NCBI RefSeq assembly: GCF_001517405.1
Contig: NZ_LN907828.1
Coordinates: forward strand, 372,001 to 436,000
Source of the DNA: Duffyella gerundensis
Lineage (GTDB): Bacteria; Pseudomonadota; Gammaproteobacteria; Enterobacterales; Enterobacteriaceae
Length of the DNA stretch: 64,000 nucleotides
Direction: 5' to 3'
Position 1 is the first letter of the stretch. The number at the start of each line of letters is the position of its first letter. Below the pieces are notes generated by a model, which saw only the letters and a program-made list of their open reading frames with translations, was not told where the DNA came from and ran no database searches. Below are positions 42,239-54,054 of this stretch, piece by piece. The position numbers were made by a program, and so were the translations under genes.

Positions 42239-42694
42239 ATGATCCTTCGGCCCATGACCGCAGACGAGTTTCCCGCTTACCGTGAGATTTTCATTAAAGA
42301 ATATGCCGATGATATCGCCTCATCGCGCGGCTGCTCCGAAGATGATGCGCTAACCCGCGCGACCTCTTCGATCGATCTGACGCTGGAGCAGGGCGTTAAC
42401 ACGCCGCAAAACCGTCTGCTGTGCATTGCGTCGCCTGCAGAGGATACGCTGGGCTATCTCTGGCTGGTGGTCAGCGGTCAGACCGTCTGGATCAGCGATT
42501 TTTATATCTATCCGCAATGGCGCGATCAAGGACTGGGCGCCGAGGCGCTGGAGCTGCTGGGCAACGTGCTGATGGTGGAAGGCATTACTGAGATCGGCCT
42601 GCGCGTGGCCACGCAGAATGGTGCCGCCAAACACCTGTACGAAAAAGCGGGCTTTGCGGTGACCGGTTTTAATATGTCCAAATCGCTGATCTGA
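42239..42694 (+). CDS. GNAT family N-acetyltransferase
   Basis: The 151-residue protein has 'WISDFYIYPQWRDQGLGAEA', the GNAT strand 4 and the Q/RxxGxG/A acetyl-CoA loop, and 'IGLRVATQNGAAKHLYEKAG', strand 5 with the usual N..A..LY...G segment. It resembles ribosomal-protein or small-molecule acetyltransferases of the YjhQ/RimI-like group in general layout; the acceptor is not known. Monocistronic, upstream of the kdp operon. Confidence 0.92.
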   Translation: MILRPMTADEFPAYREIFIKEYADDIASSRGCSEDDALTRATSSIDLTLEQGVNTPQNRLLCIASPAEDTLGYLWLVVSGQTVWISDFYIYPQWRDQGLGAEALELLGNVLMVEGITEIGLRVATQNGAAKHLYEKAGFAVTGFNMSKSLI

Positions 42695-42777
42695 TCGTGT
42701 TATCACCTCCGCGCCGCCGCAATGGCGCGCGGAGGATGTCCGTTTTTTCTCCTCTATCCGGCTGTTCTCCACGCATT

Positions 42778-42794
42778 TTTATATTTTCTTTATA
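42778..42794 (+). promoter_or_regulatory. KdpE box upstream of kdpFABC
   Basis: TTTATATTTTCTTTATA is a direct repeat TTTATA-N5-TTTATA of 17 bp, the T-rich element bound by phosphorylated KdpE upstream of kdpFABC in E. coli. It lies 80 bp before kdpF, suitably upstream of a promoter that should be activated at low potassium or high osmolarity. Confidence 0.8.
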
Positions 42795-42874
42795 TCTGCC
42801 GTTTGTATCTTTACAACAAATATATAGCCCCTTCCGTAGACTCACTCCGACGCTAATTAATTCGGAGAATGACC

Positions 42875-42964
42875 GTGAGTACAGCATTACTGGCTGGCAT
42901 CGCGCTGGTGTTCATATTACTGGCCTACTTGTTTTACGCCCTGTTCAGAGCGGAGGAGTTCTGA
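42875..42964 (+). CDS. kdpF: K+-transporting ATPase subunit KdpF
   Basis: The 29-residue single-span peptide (GTG start, then 'STALLAGIALVFILLAYLFY' and 'ALFRAEEF') matches KdpF in size (29 in E. coli), single membrane helix and position. GGAG lies 7 bp before the GTG; an in-frame ATG two codons upstream is too close to it. KdpF stabilises the KdpABC complex. Its stop overlaps the kdpA ATG (TGATG). Confidence 0.92.
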   Translation: MSTALLAGIALVFILLAYLFYALFRAEEF

Positions 42965-44642
42965 TGGCCGCACAAGCGTTTTTACTACTGGCCTGCTTCC
43001 TGGCGGTGCTGCTGCTGTTAGCGCAGCCGCTGGGACGCATGATGACCGCAATGGTGCTGGATCGTCCGGGTGGCAAGCTGGAAAGCGCGCTATGGCGAAT
43101 CTGTGGCGTGCGCCAGGATGAGATGAACTGGCGGCAATATCTGCTCGCCATTTTGCTGTTTAACCTGCTGGGCGTGCTGTTTCTGTTTGCGGTGCTGCTG
43201 CTGCAGGGCATGCTGCCGCTTAACCCGCAGGGGTTTCCGGGCTTATCCTGGCACCTGGCGCTGAACACCGCGATCAGCTTCGTCAGTAACACTAACTGGC
43301 AATCTTATGCCGGTGAATCAACCATCAGCTACTTCAGCAGCATGGTTGGCCTGACGGTGCAGAACTTCCTTTCAGCGGCAACCGGCATGGCGGTGGTCTT
43401 TGCCCTGATGCGCGGCTTTACCCGCCACAGCACACAGGATTTAGGCAACGCCTGGCGCGACCTGCTGCGCATTACGCTGGGCGTGCTGCTGCCGCTCTCT
43501 CTGCTGCTGGCGCTGTTTTTTATGCAGCAGGGCGTGATTCAAAATCTGCTGCCGTTTATTACCGTGCATACGCTGGAAGGCGCACAGCAAACCTTACCGA
43601 TGGGGCCGGTGGCCTCGCAGGAAGCGATCAAGCTGCTGGGCACCAACGGCGGCGGGTTGTTTAACGTTAACTCCGCTCATCCGTTTGAAAACCCCACGGC
43701 GCTGACCAACTTCGTGCAGATGCTGGCAATTTTCCTCATTCCGGCCGCGCTCTGTTTTACCTTTGGCAACGTGGTGCGCGATCGTCGTCAGGGCCATACC
43801 GTGCTGTGGGCGATGACGCTGCTGTTTGTCGCTGCCGCGCTGCTGGTGATGCTGGCGGAGGTCAACGGCAACCTGCATCTGACTGCGTTAGGCGGTGACA
43901 GCGCCATGAACTGGGAAGGCAAAGAGAGCCGCTTCGGCATTCTGAACTCGGCGCTGTATGCCGTGGTGACCACGGCCGCATCCTGCGGCGCAGTCAACGC
44001 CATGCACGACTCCTTTACCGCGCTGGGCGGCATGGTGCCGCTGTGGTTAATGCAGCTGGGCGAAGTGGTGTTTGGCGGCGTCGGGTCCGGGCTGTACGGC
44101 ATGCTGATGAACGTGCTGCTGGCGGTGTTTATCGCCGGGCTGATGATTGGTCGCACGCCGGAATACCTGGGTAAAAAAATCGGCGTACCGGAAATGAAGA
44201 TGGCGGCAATCTATATCCTGATCACGCCGTCGCTGGTGTTGCTCGGCACGGCGCTGGCGATGATGACCGACGCGGGCCGCGCAGGCATGCTCAATCCGGG
44301 TGCCCACGGCTTCAGTGAAGTGCTGTATGCACTGTCATCCGCCGCCAACAACAACGGCAGCGCCTTTGCCGGTTTATCTGCCAATACGCCGTTCTGGAAT
44401 CTGCTGCTCGGCATGGCGATGTTGGTCGGTCGTTTTGCCCCTTTTATTCCGCTGATGGTGATTGCGGGATCGCTAGCCAACAAAAAGATTCAGCCTGCGA
44501 CACCTGGCACCTTGCCGACCCACGGTCCGCTGTTTGTTGGCCTGATTGTCGGCACCGTGATGCTGGTTGGCGCGTTGACCTTTGTGCCTTCGCTGGCGCT
44601 CGGTCCGGTTATTGAACATTTGCAACTCCGGGGTATGAACTG

Positions 44643-44643
<1 letters not shown>
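42964..44643 (+). CDS. kdpA: K+-transporting ATPase subunit KdpA
   Basis: The 559-residue protein (E. coli 557) is the channel-like potassium-binding subunit, with four pseudo-repeats supplying filter loops such as 'FVSNTNWQSYAGES', 'LGTNGGGLFNVNSAHPFENP', 'ASCGAVNAMHDSFTALGG' and 'SSAANNNGSAFAGL'. It selects K+ in the inner membrane with micromolar affinity. Start within the kdpF stop and end overlapping kdpB by 1 bp give tight coupling. Confidence 0.97.
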
Positions 44644-46700
<2,057 letters not shown>

Positions 46701-46708
46701 GGAAAACG

Positions 46709-47287
46709 ATGATGAATGCTTTACGTCCTGCGGTTTCTGTTTTCGTACTGCTAACGCTGCTCACCGGCGTCGCCTATCCGCTGCTCACCACGCTGCTGGG
46801 CAACCTGTGGTTTCAAAATGCGGCGCAGGGATCGCTGCTGATCCAGCAGGGAGAAGCACGCGGCTCGCGGCTGATTGGGCAGGATTTCACGCGCGCGGAC
46901 TATTTTCACGGTCGCCCATCGGCAGCCGGGGAAAAGCCGTATAATGCGCTGGCCTCATCGGGCAGCAACCTCGCCGCGAGTAATCCGGCGCTGGATGAGG
47001 CGATTCGTCAGCGGGTCAGCGCGCTGCGTGCCGCTAATCCGCAGGCCACCGGTGCCATCCCTACCGATCTGATTACCGCGTCGGCCAGCGGCCTCGATCC
47101 CGACATTTCACCGGCAGCGGCGCAGTGGCAACTGCCGCGTGTGGCGCAGGCGCGCCAGCTGCCGACCGACGTGGTGGCACGACTGATCGCGCAATCCACC
47201 ACGCAGCCGTTGATGCGCTTTATCGGCGAGCCGGTGGTTAACGTGCTGCAACTTAATATGGCGCTGGACGCCCTGGATAAGCATTAA
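46709..47287 (+). CDS. kdpC: K+-transporting ATPase subunit KdpC
   Basis: The 192-residue protein (E. coli 190) has one N-terminal membrane helix and a periplasmic domain with 'GSRLIGQDFTRADYFHGRPS', 'ALASSGSNLAASNPAL' and the C-terminal 'VNVLQLNMALD'. KdpC is the accessory subunit that raises affinity of the complex for potassium. It lies 8 bp after kdpB and 9 bp before kdpD. Confidence 0.97.
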   Translation: MMNALRPAVSVFVLLTLLTGVAYPLLTTLLGNLWFQNAAQGSLLIQQGEARGSRLIGQDFTRADYFHGRPSAAGEKPYNALASSGSNLAASNPALDEAIRQRVSALRAANPQATGAIPTDLITASASGLDPDISPAAAQWQLPRVAQARQLPTDVVARLIAQSTTQPLMRFIGEPVVNVLQLNMALDALDKH

Positions 47288-47296
47288 GGAATAACG

Positions 47297-49960
47297 ATGG
47301 TTGATGAACCGCTGCGTCCCGATCCCGATCTGCTGCTGGCGCAGGCGGACAGCGCTCGCCGGGGAAAGCTGAAAATCTATTTCGGCGCCTGCGCGGGCGT
47401 GGGCAAAACCTGGGCGATGTTGCAGGAGGCGCGGCGGCTGCGGGCGCAGGGGCTGGATGTGTTGATTGGCGTGGTGGAAACCCATAACCGCCAGGAAACC
47501 GCCGCACTGCTGGAAGGGCTGGAATATTTACCGCGCCGCGGCAGCAGCACCGCCTTCGATCTCGATGCCGCGCTGGCGCGCCATCCGGCGGTGCTGTTAA
47601 TGGACGAACTGGCCTATTCCAATCCGCGCGGCGCACGCCATCCCAAGCGTTGGCAGGACATTGAAGAGCTGCTCGACGCCGGTATCGACGTGCTGACCAC
47701 GGTCAACGTGCAGCATCTGGAAAGCCTGAATGATGTGGTCAGCGGCGTCACTGGCATTCGGGTACGGGAAACCGTGCCCGATCCTTTTTTTGATTCAGCC
47801 GCGGACATTGTACTGGTCGATCTGCCACCGGACGATCTGCTGCAACGGCTGAAAGAGGGCAAGGTTTACGTTGGCGATCGCGCCGAGCGCGCCATCGAAA
47901 ACTTTTTCCGCAAGGGCAATCTGTTTGCGCTGCGTGAGCTGGCGCTGCGACGCACCGCCGAACGGGTGGACGATCAGATCCGCAGCTGGCGCGATGGTCA
48001 GCGTCATGAAGAGAAAGTATGGCATACCCACGATGCCATTTTGCTCTGCCTGAGCGGCCGTCGCGGCAGCGAAAAGCTGGTGCGCGTTGCCGCGCGGCTG
48101 GCCACGCGGCTGGGTTGCGAATGGCATGCCATCACCGTGGAAACGCCTTCTTTATATCATCAGGGACAGGCGCGCCGTCGTGCCGTGCTGGCGACCTTAC
48201 AACTGGCGCAGAGCATGGGCGCACAAACCGCCACGCTTTCCGACAGTGACGAAGCGGATGCGGTGGTGCGTTACGCCCGTGAACACAATCTCGGCAAGGT
48301 GATTCTTGGCCGTGCGCCGAAACGTCGCTGGCGTCTCAGCAAAGATTTTACCCAGCGCCTCAGTCAGCATGGGCCGGAACTCGATCTGCTGATCGTGGCG
48401 ATGGATGACGCCGCGGCGGTGGGTCCGCTGAAAGCGGTGCCGGTGCGCAGTAAATGGCAGCGTCAGCTACGCGGATCGCTGGCCGCTGCGGCGCTCTGTG
48501 CGTTGATCACCGTCGGCTGTCAGTGGCTGCTGCCGGGCTTCTCGCCAATCAACTTCGTGATGATCTATTTACTGGGCGTGGTGCTGATCGCCATGACCTT
48601 TGGCCGTCTGCCGTCGGTGGTCGCCGCGCTGCTCAACATCGTCGCCTTCGATCTGGTATTCATCGCGCCGACCGGCTCGTTTGCGGTCACTGACTCGCAA
48701 TATCTGGTGACTTTTGCGGTCATGCTGACCGTGGGCGTGATCACCGGCAATCTCACCGCGGGCATGCGCTATCAGGCGCGGGTGGCGCGTTATCGTGAAA
48801 AGCGCGCCCGTTATCTGTATGAGATGGCGCGTGAGCTTAGCCGTGTACGCGTGCCGCAGGATATTCCGGCGGTGTGCCAGCCGGTGGTCAGCGCCGCGCT
48901 GGTGGCACGTTGCGAAATCTGGCTGCCGGATAAGCAGGGCAACTTTATCGCACCAGAACAGAAGCAGCTCAACACGCTGCCGGAGCCCGCCTTTCTGCAG
49001 TGGAGTTCGCATAACGGGCAGATCGCAGGCGCAGGCACCGACACCTTGCCCGGCGTGCCCTATACCATCGTGCCGCTGATCGCCTCCGGCGAAACGCTGG
49101 GATTGCTGATCGCTGAAACCGAAGGCGGCTCGCTGCTCATTCCCGAACAGCAACGCCTGCTGGAAACGTTTGTCGTGCTGATCGCCGGCGCGCTGGACCG
49201 GCTGGAACTGACGCGCCGTGAACAGCATTCGCGGCTGCTGGTGGAAAGGGAAGAGCTGCGCAATTCGCTGCTCGCCGCGCTTTCACACGATTTACGCACG
49301 CCGCTGACCGTACTGTTCAGCCAGGCGGAGATCTTAATGCTCGATCTCGCCACCGATCACTCACCCTATGCGCCGCAGGCCGATGCCATTCGTCAGCAGA
49401 CGTTGAGCACTATCCGGCTGGTGAACAATATTCTCGATATGGCGCGCATTGAGGCGGATGGATTTCACCTGCGCATGGATTGGCTGGCGCTGGATGAGAT
49501 CATCGGCAGCACGCTGCGTTCGCAGGCATCAATGCTCGGCGATCGTCAGGTGCAGCTCCAGCTGCCGGAAGAGATGGTGCTGTTTCGCGCCGACGGGCCA
49601 CTGCTGGAGCGGGTGTTTGTGAATCTGCTGGAGAACGCGGTAAAGTACAGCGGACCCGATGCCGACATTGGCATTGAGGCGAAGGTCGATGGCCAGACGC
49701 TGATCCTGAATTTTTGGGACAGCGGACCGGGTGTGCCGGTCGGCATGGAGCAGCTGGTGTTTGACAAATTTACCCGCGGCAACAGCGAATCCTCGATTCC
49801 TGGCGTCGGTATCGGCCTGGCAATTTGTCGCGCCATCGTCGGCATGCATCAGGGTGAAATCAGCGTCACCAATCGACCGCAGGGCGGCGCCTGTTTTTCA
49901 GTGAGATTGCCGTTATCATCGTCTGAAACGGCGCTGCACCCGGAAGAGGAAAGGGTATGA
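47297..49960 (+). CDS. kdpD: Sensor histidine kinase KdpD
   Basis: The 887-residue sensor (E. coli 894) carries the N-terminal KdpD domain with Walker A 'GACAGVGKTWAML', a universal-stress-like domain, four membrane helices at about 390-490, a GAF-like region, and the kinase core with the phospho-His at residue 664 in 'ALSHDLRTPL' and ATPase boxes 'NLLENAVKYS' and 'GVGIGLAI'. It senses low potassium and turgor and phosphorylates KdpE, which is encoded immediately after with a 4-bp overlap. Confidence 0.97.
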   Translation: MVDEPLRPDPDLLLAQADSARRGKLKIYFGACAGVGKTWAMLQEARRLRAQGLDVLIGVVETHNRQETAALLEGLEYLPRRGSSTAFDLDAALARHPAVLLMDELAYSNPRGARHPKRWQDIEELLDAGIDVLTTVNVQHLESLNDVVSGVTGIRVRETVPDPFFDSAADIVLVDLPPDDLLQRLKEGKVYVGDRAERAIENFFRKGNLFALRELALRRTAERVDDQIRSWRDGQRHEEKVWHTHDAILLCLSGRRGSEKLVRVAARLATRLGCEWHAITVETPSLYHQGQARRRAVLATLQLAQSMGAQTATLSDSDEADAVVRYAREHNLGKVILGRAPKRRWRLSKDFTQRLSQHGPELDLLIVAMDDAAAVGPLKAVPVRSKWQRQLRGSLAAAALCALITVGCQWLLPGFSPINFVMIYLLGVVLIAMTFGRLPSVVAALLNIVAFDLVFIAPTGSFAVTDSQYLVTFAVMLTVGVITGNLTAGMRYQARVARYREKRARYLYEMARELSRVRVPQDIPAVCQPVVSAALVARCEIWLPDKQGNFIAPEQKQLNTLPEPAFLQWSSHNGQIAGAGTDTLPGVPYTIVPLIASGETLGLLIAETEGGSLLIPEQQRLLETFVVLIAGALDRLELTRREQHSRLLVEREELRNSLLAALSHDLRTPLTVLFSQAEILMLDLATDHSPYAPQADAIRQQTLSTIRLVNNILDMARIEADGFHLRMDWLALDEIIGSTLRSQASMLGDRQVQLQLPEEMVLFRADGPLLERVFVNLLENAVKYSGPDADIGIEAKVDGQTLILNFWDSGPGVPVGMEQLVFDKFTRGNSESSIPGVGIGLAICRAIVGMHQGEISVTNRPQGGACFSVRLPLSSSETALHPEEERV

Positions 49961-50631
49961 AAACGTTGCTGGTGATCGATGACGAAAAACAAATTTGCCG
50001 ATTTTTGCGCCAGGCGCTGGAAAAAGAGGGTGAGACCAAAGTTTATGAAGCGGATACGCTGGCGCACGGGTTAACCACCGCGGCGGCGCGTCGTCCCGAT
50101 TTGGTGATCCTCGATCTCGGATTGCCCGATGGCGACGGCATGTCGTTTATTCGGCAGTTCCGCCTGTGGAGCGATCGGCCGATTATCGTGCTCTCTGCCC
50201 GCACCGACGAGGACGATAAGATTCAGGCGCTGGATGCCGGCGCTGACGACTTTCTCTGTAAACCGTTTGGCATGGGTGAACTGCAGGCGCGCGTGCGCGT
50301 GGCGCTGCGACGTCATGAAACCGACAAACCACAGGAGATCGCCTTCGGTGACATCAGCGTTAATCTCACTACCTCGCTGGTCACCCGCGCGGGCGAACTA
50401 GTGCATCTGACACCAACTGAATTCCGTCTGCTGGCGCTGATGATCACCAACCCCGGTAAAGTCCTTACGCAAAAACATATCCTGCGGCAGATTTGGGGCC
50501 CCAACGCCGACCATAACAGCCAGTATCTGCGTATTTATATGGGGCACTTACGGCAAAAGCTGGAAAACAGCTCTGCTCAGCCACAGCATTTCATCACCGA
50601 AAACGGTGTGGGCTATCGCTTTGTACAGTGA
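49957..50631 (+). CDS. kdpE: Response regulator KdpE
   Basis: The 224-residue OmpR-class regulator has a receiver domain with the phospho-acceptor Asp53 in 'VILDLGLPDGDG' and a C-terminal winged helix ('LVHLTPTEFRLLALMITNPG', 'RIYMGHLRQKLE'). It activates kdpFABC, most likely through the 17-bp box at 42778. The last gene of the kdp cluster; no terminator hairpin with T-run is evident after it. Confidence 0.97.
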   Translation: MKTLLVIDDEKQICRFLRQALEKEGETKVYEADTLAHGLTTAAARRPDLVILDLGLPDGDGMSFIRQFRLWSDRPIIVLSARTDEDDKIQALDAGADDFLCKPFGMGELQARVRVALRRHETDKPQEIAFGDISVNLTTSLVTRAGELVHLTPTEFRLLALMITNPGKVLTQKHILRQIWGPNADHNSQYLRIYMGHLRQKLENSSAQPQHFITENGVGYRFVQ

Positions 50632-50801
50632 ACATTGCCGCCATTAGCAGACCAATAGTTTACCTTAATGACTAAGTTGTCTAAAAAAACAACTTAAATT
50701 GTCGAAAAATGCGATGAATATCACACTTCGGTTGCATTCAACTCATCCGGCTTTAGAATCTGGCGCTTCATTTTTTTCGCAACCAGCTTCGCGGGTGATA
50801 T

Positions 50802-52010
50802 ATGAATTCAGTTTCTCGCAAAACCGCATGGTCTCGTGTTTTCACTCTGGCTGTCGCCGCGTTTATCTTTAACACCACGGAATACATTCCGGTGGGGTTG
50901 CTTTCTGATATAGGCGGCAGCTTTGACATGGCCACTTCTCAGGCCGGTATGCTGATGACGGTTTACGCCTGGATTGTGGCGTTGATGTCACTGCCGCTGA
51001 TGCTGATGACCAGCCGCATCGACCGTCGGGCGTTGCTGATTGGCATCTTTACGGTGTTCTCGGCCAGCCATCTGCTCTCTTACTTCGCGTGGAACTTTGA
51101 TGTGCTGCTGATAAGCCGCGCTGGCGTCGCGCTGTCGCATGCGCTGTTCTGGTCGATCACCGCGTCGTTAGCGGCACGGCTGGCACCGGCGGGCTGTCAG
51201 GCAAAAGCGCTGAGCCTGCTGGCTACCGCTACTGCGCTGGCCTCGGTGCTCGGCCTGCCGCTGGGCCGTATTATCGGTCAGAGCTTCGGCTGGCGCACCA
51301 CCTTCCTGATCATCGGCGCGGCGGCCTTTATGCTGCTCTGGCTGATCGTGAAAACCATGCCGCGTGTGGTGGCAGAGCACGGTGGCTCGCTGAAAAGCCT
51401 GCCGTCAATTCTGCGTCGCCCGGCGTTGCTGGGTCTGTACGTGCTGGCGGTTACCGTGGTGGCGGCGCACTTTACCGCCTTCACTTACATTGAGCCGTTT
51501 GTCGTGAATGTCGCACACCTGAGCGAAGGTTTTGCCACGCTGCTGCTGCTGGTATTGGGCGCTTCGGGCATTGTGGGCAGCCTGATCTTCAGCAAATACG
51601 GTGAGAACAAACTGTCGCTGGTGCTGGTTACCGCTATCGGCATGCTGTTTGTCAGCCTGATGCTGCTGCGTTCGGCAGCCGCCAGCCAGAGCACTATGGT
51701 GATGTTGGCGATGCTGTGGGGCATGGCGTTTATGATGATTGGCATGAGCATGCAGATGAAAGTGCTGCGCCTGGCGCATGACGCTACCGATGTGGCGATG
51801 GCGCTATTCTCCGGCATCTTTAATATCGGTATCGGCGCCGGTGCGCTGCTGGGTAACAAAATCAGCACCACCAGCTCGATGGCGTCCATTGGCTATGCGG
51901 GTGCCGTTCCGGCGCTGGCTGCGCTGTTGTGGGTCGCCTTTATGATGCGTCGCTGGTGGGCAGTTTCGCCAACGCCAGCCAAGCCTGACGTGGTAGTGAC
52001 AGAAGTCTGA
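50802..52010 (+). CDS. sotB: Sugar efflux transporter SotB
   Basis: The 402-residue MFS protein follows SotB (YdeA, 396 residues) closely: 'AVAAFIFNTTEYIPVGLLSD', 'YAWIVALMSLPLMLM', 'FWSITASLAARLAPAG', 'ATDVAMALFSGIFNIGIGAG'. SotB exports arabinose, IPTG and related sugars across the inner membrane. A LysR-family gene converges on it. A small hairpin AAGTTGT / ACAACTT at 50674-50695 in its leader may be an operator. Confidence 0.92.
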   Translation: MNSVSRKTAWSRVFTLAVAAFIFNTTEYIPVGLLSDIGGSFDMATSQAGMLMTVYAWIVALMSLPLMLMTSRIDRRALLIGIFTVFSASHLLSYFAWNFDVLLISRAGVALSHALFWSITASLAARLAPAGCQAKALSLLATATALASVLGLPLGRIIGQSFGWRTTFLIIGAAAFMLLWLIVKTMPRVVAEHGGSLKSLPSILRRPALLGLYVLAVTVVAAHFTAFTYIEPFVVNVAHLSEGFATLLLLVLGASGIVGSLIFSKYGENKLSLVLVTAIGMLFVSLMLLRSAAASQSTMVMLAMLWGMAFMMIGMSMQMKVLRLAHDATDVAMALFSGIFNIGIGAGALLGNKISTTSSMASIGYAGAVPALAALLWVAFMMRRWWAVSPTPAKPDVVVTEV

Positions 52011-52032
52011 TTGCGCGCTGGCGCAGGGAAAA

Positions 52033-52065
52033 GGGTTATCGGCTGCGGCCGGTAGCCCTTTTTTT
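52033..52065 (+). terminator. Rho-independent terminator of sotB
   Basis: GGGTTATCGGC / GCCGGTAGCCC (two G-T pairs, 4-nt loop) followed by seven T residues, 22 bp after sotB and reaching the stop codon of the convergent LysR gene. Confidence 0.87.
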
Positions 52066-52957
52066 ATGGCTGCCAGCGCACGGCATCGAGCAGGCGCGCA
52101 AAAGCGGCGGTGTGCTGTTTTCGGCTGGGATAATAGAGATGATAGCCGCTAAACGGCTCGCACCATGCGTCCAGCACCTTTACCAGCGTGCCTGTGGCGA
52201 CCGCCTCGCTGACGCAATCTTCGGGCACATAGGCTAAGCCTAAACCAGCGATGGCCGCTTCCACGCGCGCATTGAGGTTGTTGAAGATCAGCTGGCCTTC
52301 CACCCGTATGCGAATCTGCTGGTCATCGCGGGAAAATTCCCACGGATAGACGCCGCCATGTGTAGGCAGCCGCATGTTGATGCAGCGATGCTGCTGCAGA
52401 TCCGTAGGCGTTTCAGGTTTACCCTGGACGGCAAAATAGTCGGGCGCGCCAACCACCACCATGCGCCAGTCCGGGCCGATGCGCACAGCGACCATATCAC
52501 GGGCAATTTGATCGCCCAGCCTGACGCCTGCGTCAAAGCGATCGTTAACGATGTCGGTGAGCGTGTTGTCGGTGGTCAGCTCAATGTTGACGTCGGGCCA
52601 GGCTTTGAGAAAGGGCTTAAGCAGCGGCCAGAGGGTAGAGGATAAGGCGTGTTCACCGGCGGTAATGCGCAGGGTGCCGGCGACCCGATCGCGGCGGTCG
52701 GTTAGCGCCACCAGATCGGTTTCAATCTGATCAAAGCGCGGGCCGATACTGGCAATCAGGGTTTCTCCGGCATCGGTCGGCGCAACGCTGCGTGTGGTAC
52801 GGGTGAGCAATCGCACGCCAAGCCGCTCTTCGAGACCGCGTATCGCATGGCTCAGCGCCGACTGCGATACGCCCAGTTTGGCAGCGGCGCGGGTAAAGCT
52901 GCGTTCACGGGCAACCACGATGAGATACCAGAGATCGTTAAAATTCTCTTTCAGCAT
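52064..52957 (-). CDS. LysR family transcriptional regulator
   Basis: The 297-residue protein has the LysR HTH ('ERSFTRAAAKLGVSQSALSH') and the two-part effector domain ('LRITAGEHALSSTLWPLL', 'AAIAGLGLAYVPEDCV'). It resembles the enterobacterial LysR group that regulates MFS exporters or oxidoreductases; target genes are not clear since it converges with sotB. The small gene downstream of its start lies upstream on the same strand and may share transcription. Confidence 0.93.
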   Translation of the reverse strand: MLKENFNDLWYLIVVARERSFTRAAAKLGVSQSALSHAIRGLEERLGVRLLTRTTRSVAPTDAGETLIASIGPRFDQIETDLVALTDRRDRVAGTLRITAGEHALSSTLWPLLKPFLKAWPDVNIELTTDNTLTDIVNDRFDAGVRLGDQIARDMVAVRIGPDWRMVVVGAPDYFAVQGKPETPTDLQQHRCINMRLPTHGGVYPWEFSRDDQQIRIRVEGQLIFNNLNARVEAAIAGLGLAYVPEDCVSEAVATGTLVKVLDAWCEPFSGYHLYYPSRKQHTAAFARLLDAVRWQP

Positions 52958-52974
52958 GCGGCTGCTCCCGATGG

Positions 52975-53313
52975 TCAGTGTGCCAGCTGCGCTGTCATAA
53001 TCTGCTGACAGCGGCCATTACCCTGTCCGGCGGCCTGTTTATCCGCAGGCGGCAGGGCCTGCCAGCTGGCAGCGATGCGGTCACCAAGCGACGGGTTATA
53101 AGTGGTTTTCTTCAGGGCGTAATCGGAGTTACCGCCTTCAATCACCGCGCGCATGTCGTGTTCAAAGCGGCTGCTGTCATCGTGGCGAACGGTACAGAAC
53201 ACCGAGACGTAATATGCCTTGTCCTGTTCACTGTAATGAGGCGTCAGCCACCAGGCGACAGCGGCAATAACCGTACACAGCACGGCGATAATCAAAATTT
53301 TAGTTGAGGTCAT
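52975..53313 (-). CDS. Hypothetical membrane-anchored or secreted protein
   Basis: The 112-residue protein has one N-terminal hydrophobic segment ('ILIIAVLCTVIAAVAWWLT') and then a soluble periplasmic part with two cysteines ('VFCTVRHDD' and 'GRCQQIM'), which could form a disulfide. No family is recognised. It ends 17 bp before the LysR start on the same strand. An exact 14-bp RepA iteron falls within codons for 'HYSEQ'. Confidence 0.7.
   Translation of the reverse strand: MTSTKILIIAVLCTVIAAVAWWLTPHYSEQDKAYYVSVFCTVRHDDSSRFEHDMRAVIEGGNSDYALKKTTYNPSLGDRIAASWQALPPADKQAAGQGNGRCQQIMTAQLAH
53227..53240 (+). repeat. Solitary RepA iteron inside a coding region
   Basis: TTCACTGTAATGAG matches the commonest iteron of the replicon exactly and lies 35 kb from the arrays, within the hypothetical gene at 52975-53313. 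It is the second such copy in the window besides 24574. Confidence 0.7.
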
Positions 53314-53356
53314 AACATTCAGTCTGGCAGAAATGAGTGGCTCCGCCCGCGGCGCG

Positions 53357-53929
53357 TTAGCGCAGCAGGCCGAGGTGTTCGATGAGAATAGAGCTGCCGA
53401 TGCCGATTAACACCACGCCACCGAGGATCTCAGCCCATTTGCCGATCGCCCGGCCAAGATAGCGACCCAACAGCATGCCGCTGGCGGCCATCACCGTGGT
53501 GGTGGCGCCAATGGTCAGCGCGGTAGCGATGATATTGACGTTGAGGAAAGCCAGCCCAACGCCCACTGCCATCGCATCGAGGCTGGTGGCGATGGCGGTA
53601 GTGACCAGCACCCAGAAGCTGTGTCGGCGCGGCACCTCGCTCTCATCGCAATTTTCTTTGCGTACGCCTTCATGAATCATGCGTAAACCGAGCAGCAGCA
53701 GCAGGCCAAAGGCGACCCAGTGGTCCCAGCTCATGATAAATCGGCTGGCGGCGAGGCCAATGCCCCAGCCGATAATCGGCGTCAGCGCTTCAATGCAGCC
53801 GAAGATCAGCGCGGTGCGTATCACCTCTTTCGCTGAAGGGCGAAGCAGCGCGGCGCCTTTGCCGATTGCGGCGGCAAACGCATCCATCGACATACCAAAC
53901 GCCAGAATCAATACCGCAAAATAATCCAT
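53357..53929 (-). CDS. mntP: Manganese efflux pump MntP
   Basis: The 190-residue protein has six membrane helices with the paired acidic motifs of MntP: 'AFGMSMDAFAAAIGKG' and 'TAIATSLDAMAVGVGLAF'. MntP exports Mn2+ and protects against manganese excess. In E. coli it is controlled by MntR and a manganese riboswitch; here an MntR-box-like element is present about 125 bp upstream, but I cannot see the yybP-ykoY riboswitch. Confidence 0.94.
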   Translation of the reverse strand: MDYFAVLILAFGMSMDAFAAAIGKGAALLRPSAKEVIRTALIFGCIEALTPIIGWGIGLAASRFIMSWDHWVAFGLLLLLGLRMIHEGVRKENCDESEVPRRHSFWVLVTTAIATSLDAMAVGVGLAFLNVNIIATALTIGATTTVMAASGMLLGRYLGRAIGKWAEILGGVVLIGIGSSILIEHLGLLR

Positions 53930-54054
53930 CAGACAGGTCCGTCGCTGTTGTCACAGCATGCTGCCGGACATCTCAAAAGAGCGCGTATCCTGCCACAGAT
54001 CGCCTTTTAAAAAAAGCGTTATTTATCAGTCAATTATAACAGTTGCTAAGTTTT

